Positions 61,285 through 64,000 of a stretch of DNA of 64,000 bases are shown here, in pieces (within the stretch, counting starts at the first letter, position 1; every line of letters starts with the position of its first letter). A program made the translations under genes and the position numbers. The stretch comes from Acidimicrobiales bacterium (GTDB lineage: Bacteria; Actinomycetota; Acidimicrobiia; Acidimicrobiales; Palsa-688). The stretch lies in NCBI GenBank assembly GCA_036378675.1, contig DASUWA010000051.1, positions 37,318 through 101,317 on the forward strand, read 5' to 3'. The notes under the pieces are model-generated. The model did not search any database. It was not told the origin of the DNA and saw only the letters and a program-made list of their open reading frames with translations.

Positions 61285-62963
61285 CAGTGACCGACCTTGG
61301 TGAGCATGTCGGGATGGTTTGCGTCCCACACCGGGCGCTCGGAGCGGATCGGCGGCAGTGCCTCGAAGTTGTGGTCGGGCGGCGGAGACGAGCACGCCCA
61401 TTCGAGCGTCTGCCCGTCCCACGGGTTGTCGCCGGCGATCTCGCCCTTGCGGTACGAGACGAAGAAGTTCACGACACTCACCGCCACGCCCAGGCCGGCG
61501 ATGTACGCGCCGATGCTGGACAGCATGTTCAGGAAGTTCCAGCCGAGGTGGCCGTCGTAGGTCTCGATCCGGCGGGGCATGCCCCGAAGTCCGAGGGTGT
61601 GCTGTGGGAAGAAGGCGAGGTTGAAGCCGATGTAGAGCAGCACGAAGCTGGCCACGCCCCAGCGTTCGTCCAGCTTGCGCCCGGTCATCTTCGGATACCA
61701 GTAGTAGATGCCTGCGAACCCGGCGAACGCCGAGCCGCCGAACATCACGTAGTGGAAGTGGGCCACGATGAAGTAAGTGTTGTGGAGCTGGAAGTCGAGG
61801 ACTGGCTGAGCGAGGATCACCCCGGTGATCCCGCCGAACAGGAACATGGTGAGAAACCCGAGGGCGAACAGCACCGCCGTGTTGATGGTGAGGGTTCCTC
61901 GCCACATGGTGCCGATCCAGTTGAAGAACTTGATCCCGGTCGGAACCGCGATGAGCAGTGAGAGCGCCGCAAAGAAGGGCAGCAGGACCGCACCCGTCGT
62001 GTACATGTGGTGCGCCCACACGCCCATCGAGAGCGCGCCGATGGACAGGGTCGCGCCGATCATGCCCTTGTACCCGAACACGGGTTTCTTCGAGAAGGTC
62101 GCGAGAACTTCGGTGACGATCCCGAAGTACGGGAGGGCGAGGATGTACACCTCGGGGTGGCCGAAGAACCAGAAGAGGTTCTGCCAGAGGATCGGCTGCC
62201 CCCCGAACCTGGGATCGTAGAAGTGCGTATCGAGGTGCCGGTCGAGCCACAGAAGAGCGAAGGCGGCCGTCAGAACAGGGAACGCGAGCAGGATGAGGAA
62301 CATGGTCACCATCTGGTTCCACACGAAGATGGGCATGCGGAACATGACCATCCCTGGGGCGCGCAAGGTGAAGATGGTGGTGATGATGTTGACAGCGGTG
62401 AAGATCCCCGAGAAGCCGGTCAACGCAACCCCGACGATCCACATATCGGCGCCGGGACCCGGCGAGTGGATCGCCTCGGTTATTGGCGCGTAGCCGAACC
62501 ACCCGAAGTTGGCCGCCCCGTTGTTGGTCAGGAACCCGGCACCCAGCATGATGAAGCCGCCGAGGTACAGCCAGTAGGAGAGGTTGTTGAACCTCGGGAA
62601 CGCCATGTCCGGCGCCCCGATCATCAACGGGATGAAGTAGTTACCGAGGCCGGCGAACGCGAACGGGCCCAGGAAGACGAACAGCATGATCGTGCCGTGC
62701 ATCGTGAACAGCTGGTTAAACACGTTCTCGGTCACGAAATGGTTGTTCGGGACGATCAGCTGGGTCCGGATGCCGAGAGCCAGCCCCCCGGCGAAGAGGA
62801 ACCCGATGAACGACGTCACCAGGTAGTTGAGCCCGATCTGCTTGTGATCGGTGCTGGTGATGTACTTGACCAACCCGTGGGGTCTGGGCCCAGGGACGAT
62901 CTCCATCAGCACCGGTTCTTCCGGTACCGGCCTTCCGTGCGGGCGTTCTTCTAACAGCGTCAC
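61284..62963 (-). CDS. ctaD: Cytochrome c oxidase subunit I
   Basis: CtaD, 559 residues and about 12 helices, is the catalytic subunit holding heme a and the heme a3-CuB centre. Visible ligands and key residues include the His of FTMHGTIM, the CuB His and cross-linked Tyr of FFGHPEVYIL, HH in VWAHHMYTTG, and HFHYVMFGG. The K-channel Thr/Lys region follows PVFGYKGMI. GTG start, three bases after the ctaC stop. Confidence 0.98.
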   Translation of the reverse strand: MTLLEERPHGRPVPEEPVLMEIVPGPRPHGLVKYITSTDHKQIGLNYLVTSFIGFLFAGGLALGIRTQLIVPNNHFVTENVFNQLFTMHGTIMLFVFLGPFAFAGLGNYFIPLMIGAPDMAFPRFNNLSYWLYLGGFIMLGAGFLTNNGAANFGWFGYAPITEAIHSPGPGADMWIVGVALTGFSGIFTAVNIITTIFTLRAPGMVMFRMPIFVWNQMVTMFLILLAFPVLTAAFALLWLDRHLDTHFYDPRFGGQPILWQNLFWFFGHPEVYILALPYFGIVTEVLATFSKKPVFGYKGMIGATLSIGALSMGVWAHHMYTTGAVLLPFFAALSLLIAVPTGIKFFNWIGTMWRGTLTINTAVLFALGFLTMFLFGGITGVILAQPVLDFQLHNTYFIVAHFHYVMFGGSAFAGFAGIYYWYPKMTGRKLDERWGVASFVLLYIGFNLAFFPQHTLGLRGMPRRIETYDGHLGWNFLNMLSSIGAYIAGLGVAVSVVNFFVSYRKGEIAGDNPWDGQTLEWACSSPPPDHNFEALPPIRSERPVWDANHPDMLTKVGH

Positions 62964-62966
62964 GTT

Positions 62967-63695
62967 CTACGCACCTGCCGTGGTGATCGAGTTCGGAACC
63001 TGTTGTGCGTACCACGCTTCATAGTCCGCAGGCGTCATCACCTTGACCAGGAATCGCATGTACGCGTGGTACTGACCGCAGATGTTGTTGCACTGCCCCT
63101 CGAATGTTCCGGTGCGGTTCACGTTGAAGTCCACTGTGTTGTTGATCCCTGGGATGAGGTCACGGTTGAAGAGGAACTCCTTCACATAGAACGTGTGCAC
63201 CACATCATCGCTCACCAGGTGCACCTGGACCGTCTCGTTCTCGGGCATGTACAGGACCGGAAGGTTGCCCTCCGAGTTGATGTCCAGAGCGTTGGAGACG
63301 GAGCCGACCTCCTGGTGCCCGTTCGGGTAGATGAACCTCCACCCCCACTGGAAGCCCTCGACGGTGATCTTCACGGCCGGTTGCTTGTTGACGGCATCGA
63401 CTTTGTTTTCGGCGTTGTAGGCGAACCCGAAGATGACCGCGACGATGATCAACGGGACGATCGTGTACGCCGCCTCGATGGGGATGTGGTACTGGAACTG
63501 CGACGGCCGTCGCTCGTCGTCGGGCTTGGCGCGGTAGCGGAGTACGCACCAGATGATCCCGCCCCCCACGATCAGGGCGATCGGAAGGGCGAACCAGAAG
63601 CTGACGTGCCAAAGCTGGCGCATCCAGTGGTTCTGGTCGGTCACGCCGTGAGGGGAGCCGAAGTCGCTTCCGACTAGACGGGTCGCTAGATCCAT
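62967..63695 (-). CDS. ctaC: Cytochrome c oxidase subunit II
   Basis: CtaC, 242 residues, has two helices (about 30-54 and 74-93) and a CuA domain: H167 in DVVHTFYV, then C202, C206, H210 and M213 in QCNNICGQYHAYM, and the aromatic patch GFQWGWRF. ATG at 63695 gives the family fit. No signal peptide or lipobox precedes the first helix, unlike many actinobacterial CtaC proteins. The frame is open to 63977 in unrelated Arg/Pro-rich sequence. Confidence 0.95.
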   Translation of the reverse strand: MDLATRLVGSDFGSPHGVTDQNHWMRQLWHVSFWFALPIALIVGGGIIWCVLRYRAKPDDERRPSQFQYHIPIEAAYTIVPLIIVAVIFGFAYNAENKVDAVNKQPAVKITVEGFQWGWRFIYPNGHQEVGSVSNALDINSEGNLPVLYMPENETVQVHLVSDDVVHTFYVKEFLFNRDLIPGINNTVDFNVNRTGTFEGQCNNICGQYHAYMRFLVKVMTPADYEAWYAQQVPNSITTAGA

Positions 63696-63772
63696 ATCCG
63701 GTGCAACAATAAGCAGGTCAGGCAGACGGCACCAACCCGAGAGAACATGGTTATCAAGGGCGCACGGCCGCC

Positions 63773-63791
63773 GTGGGGTTGGGGTCCCCAC
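63773..63791. repeat. Hairpin upstream of ctaC
   Basis: GTGGGG / CCCCAC with a seven-base loop, about 80 bases upstream of ctaC on the minus strand. It lies in the 272-base gap between divergent ctaC and rplM. Confidence 0.45.
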
Positions 63792-63801
63792 GTTGCGCAG
63801 A

Positions 63802-63836
63802 GGACGGGGCCGGATGGGTGTTATGGGGCCCCGTCC
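63802..63836. repeat. 10-bp perfect stem between ctaC and rplM
   Basis: GGACGGGGCC (63802-63811) pairs exactly with GGCCCCGTCC (63827-63836) over a 15-base loop. It lies upstream of the rplM promoter, in the probable 5' region of ctaC. Confidence 0.6.
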
Positions 63837-63863
63837 GGGCCAATGTCGCAGCCCGGACCCCGA

Positions 63864-63893
63864 TTGCCAGTCGCCTTCCCGAGCCTCTATCCT
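63864..63893 (+). promoter_or_regulatory. rplM promoter
   Basis: TTGCCA, an 18-base spacer, then TATCCT form a good sigA-type promoter, with a leader of about 70 bases before rplM. Confidence 0.55.
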
Positions 63894-63967
63894 GGTGAGT
63901 CGGCCCGTCGCGCCCCTGCGCGAGCTGTTCCGCCCTTTTTCCGTATTTAGTGAGGACCCAGAGCCCC

Positions 63968-64000
63968 GTGCGCACATTCTCTCCGAAGCCCGCCGACATC
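63968..64000 (+). CDS. rplM: 50S ribosomal protein L13, first 11 codons
   Basis: The window ends inside this gene. The 11 visible residues, (M)RTFSPKPADI from a GTG start, match the actinobacterial L13 N-terminus, and TGAGGA upstream supplies the ribosome site. L13 (usually with rpsI next) normally follows truA; here about 13.7 kb of other genes separates them. Confidence 0.8.
   Translation, partial: MRTFSPKPADI

Overview
The window is a GC-rich chromosomal segment of an actinobacterium, most likely of the class Acidimicrobiia. The evidence is: a long coiled-coil insertion in RpoC of the kind seen in Actinobacteria; a qcrCAB cytochrome bc complex with a diheme cytochrome c; the ctaC-ctaD-ctaF / ctaE-qcrCAB arrangement of an aa3 oxidase; zinc-binding (C+) forms of S14, S4 and L36; and tandem GYWL/DGGIF/GDAGYYGS repeats on a secreted deacetylase, which I associate with Acidimicrobiia. 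The placement is an inference from family knowledge, because no search was run. No rRNA, tRNA or CRISPR array was recognised, and no gap without a gene exceeds 300 bases.

The backbone is the transcription/translation super-cluster, and it is broken up by inserted blocks. From left to right: a YceI gene with twin palindromic operators, and a divergent PAS-GGDEF-EAL protein (0-2.5 kb); rpoB-rpoC behind two stacked promoters (2.5-10.3 kb); an accessory block (10.3-26.6 kb); rpsL-rpsG-fusA-tuf-rpsJ (26.7-31.5 kb); a minus-strand M1-type peptidase that splits the S10 operon; rplC through map, covering the S10 and spc operons with secY and adk (33.3-46.1 kb); rpmJ-rpsM-rpsK-rpsD-rpoA-rplQ-truA (46.4-50.2 kb); a respiratory and envelope block (50.2-63.7 kb); and the first 11 codons of rplM at the right edge. 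infA is missing from its usual place between map and rpmJ. Several ribosomal proteins (L4, L22, S3, L30, and weakly L29) carry low-complexity C-terminal tails, acidic in L4, L22 and S3.

The accessory block contains the most interesting system. A tightly packed minus-strand operon (16.5 to 11.8 kb) encodes a small b-type membrane protein, a Ser-rich secreted protein, ApbE flavin transferase, a ferric-reductase-like diheme membrane protein, a NuoF-like flavoprotein lacking one Fe-S cysteine, and a CxxHxxC ferredoxin. It looks like a route moving electrons from NAD(P)H across the membrane, possibly to a flavinylated acceptor. No FMN_bind target for ApbE is visible nearby. A polysaccharide deacetylase with the Acidimicrobiia-type repeats follows. 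The rest of the block holds a phosphodiester-glycosidase-like gene, an OmpR/histidine-kinase pair, prfC (RF3), a TetR/MFS efflux pair, a diiron ferritin-like protein, an O-methyltransferase and a membrane-anchored YceI.

The respiratory block carries ilvA, ctaG, ctaE-qcrC-qcrA-qcrB and, on the other strand, ctaC-ctaD-ctaF. Together these give a near-complete bc-aa3 branch. Between them lie a Y-x-[FWY]-x2-D lipoprotein-like gene, an LPG-synthase-type membrane protein, an aldo/keto reductase, and an ECF sigma/anti-sigma pair. The ECF pair is divergent from a small unknown gene across a symmetric regulatory element.
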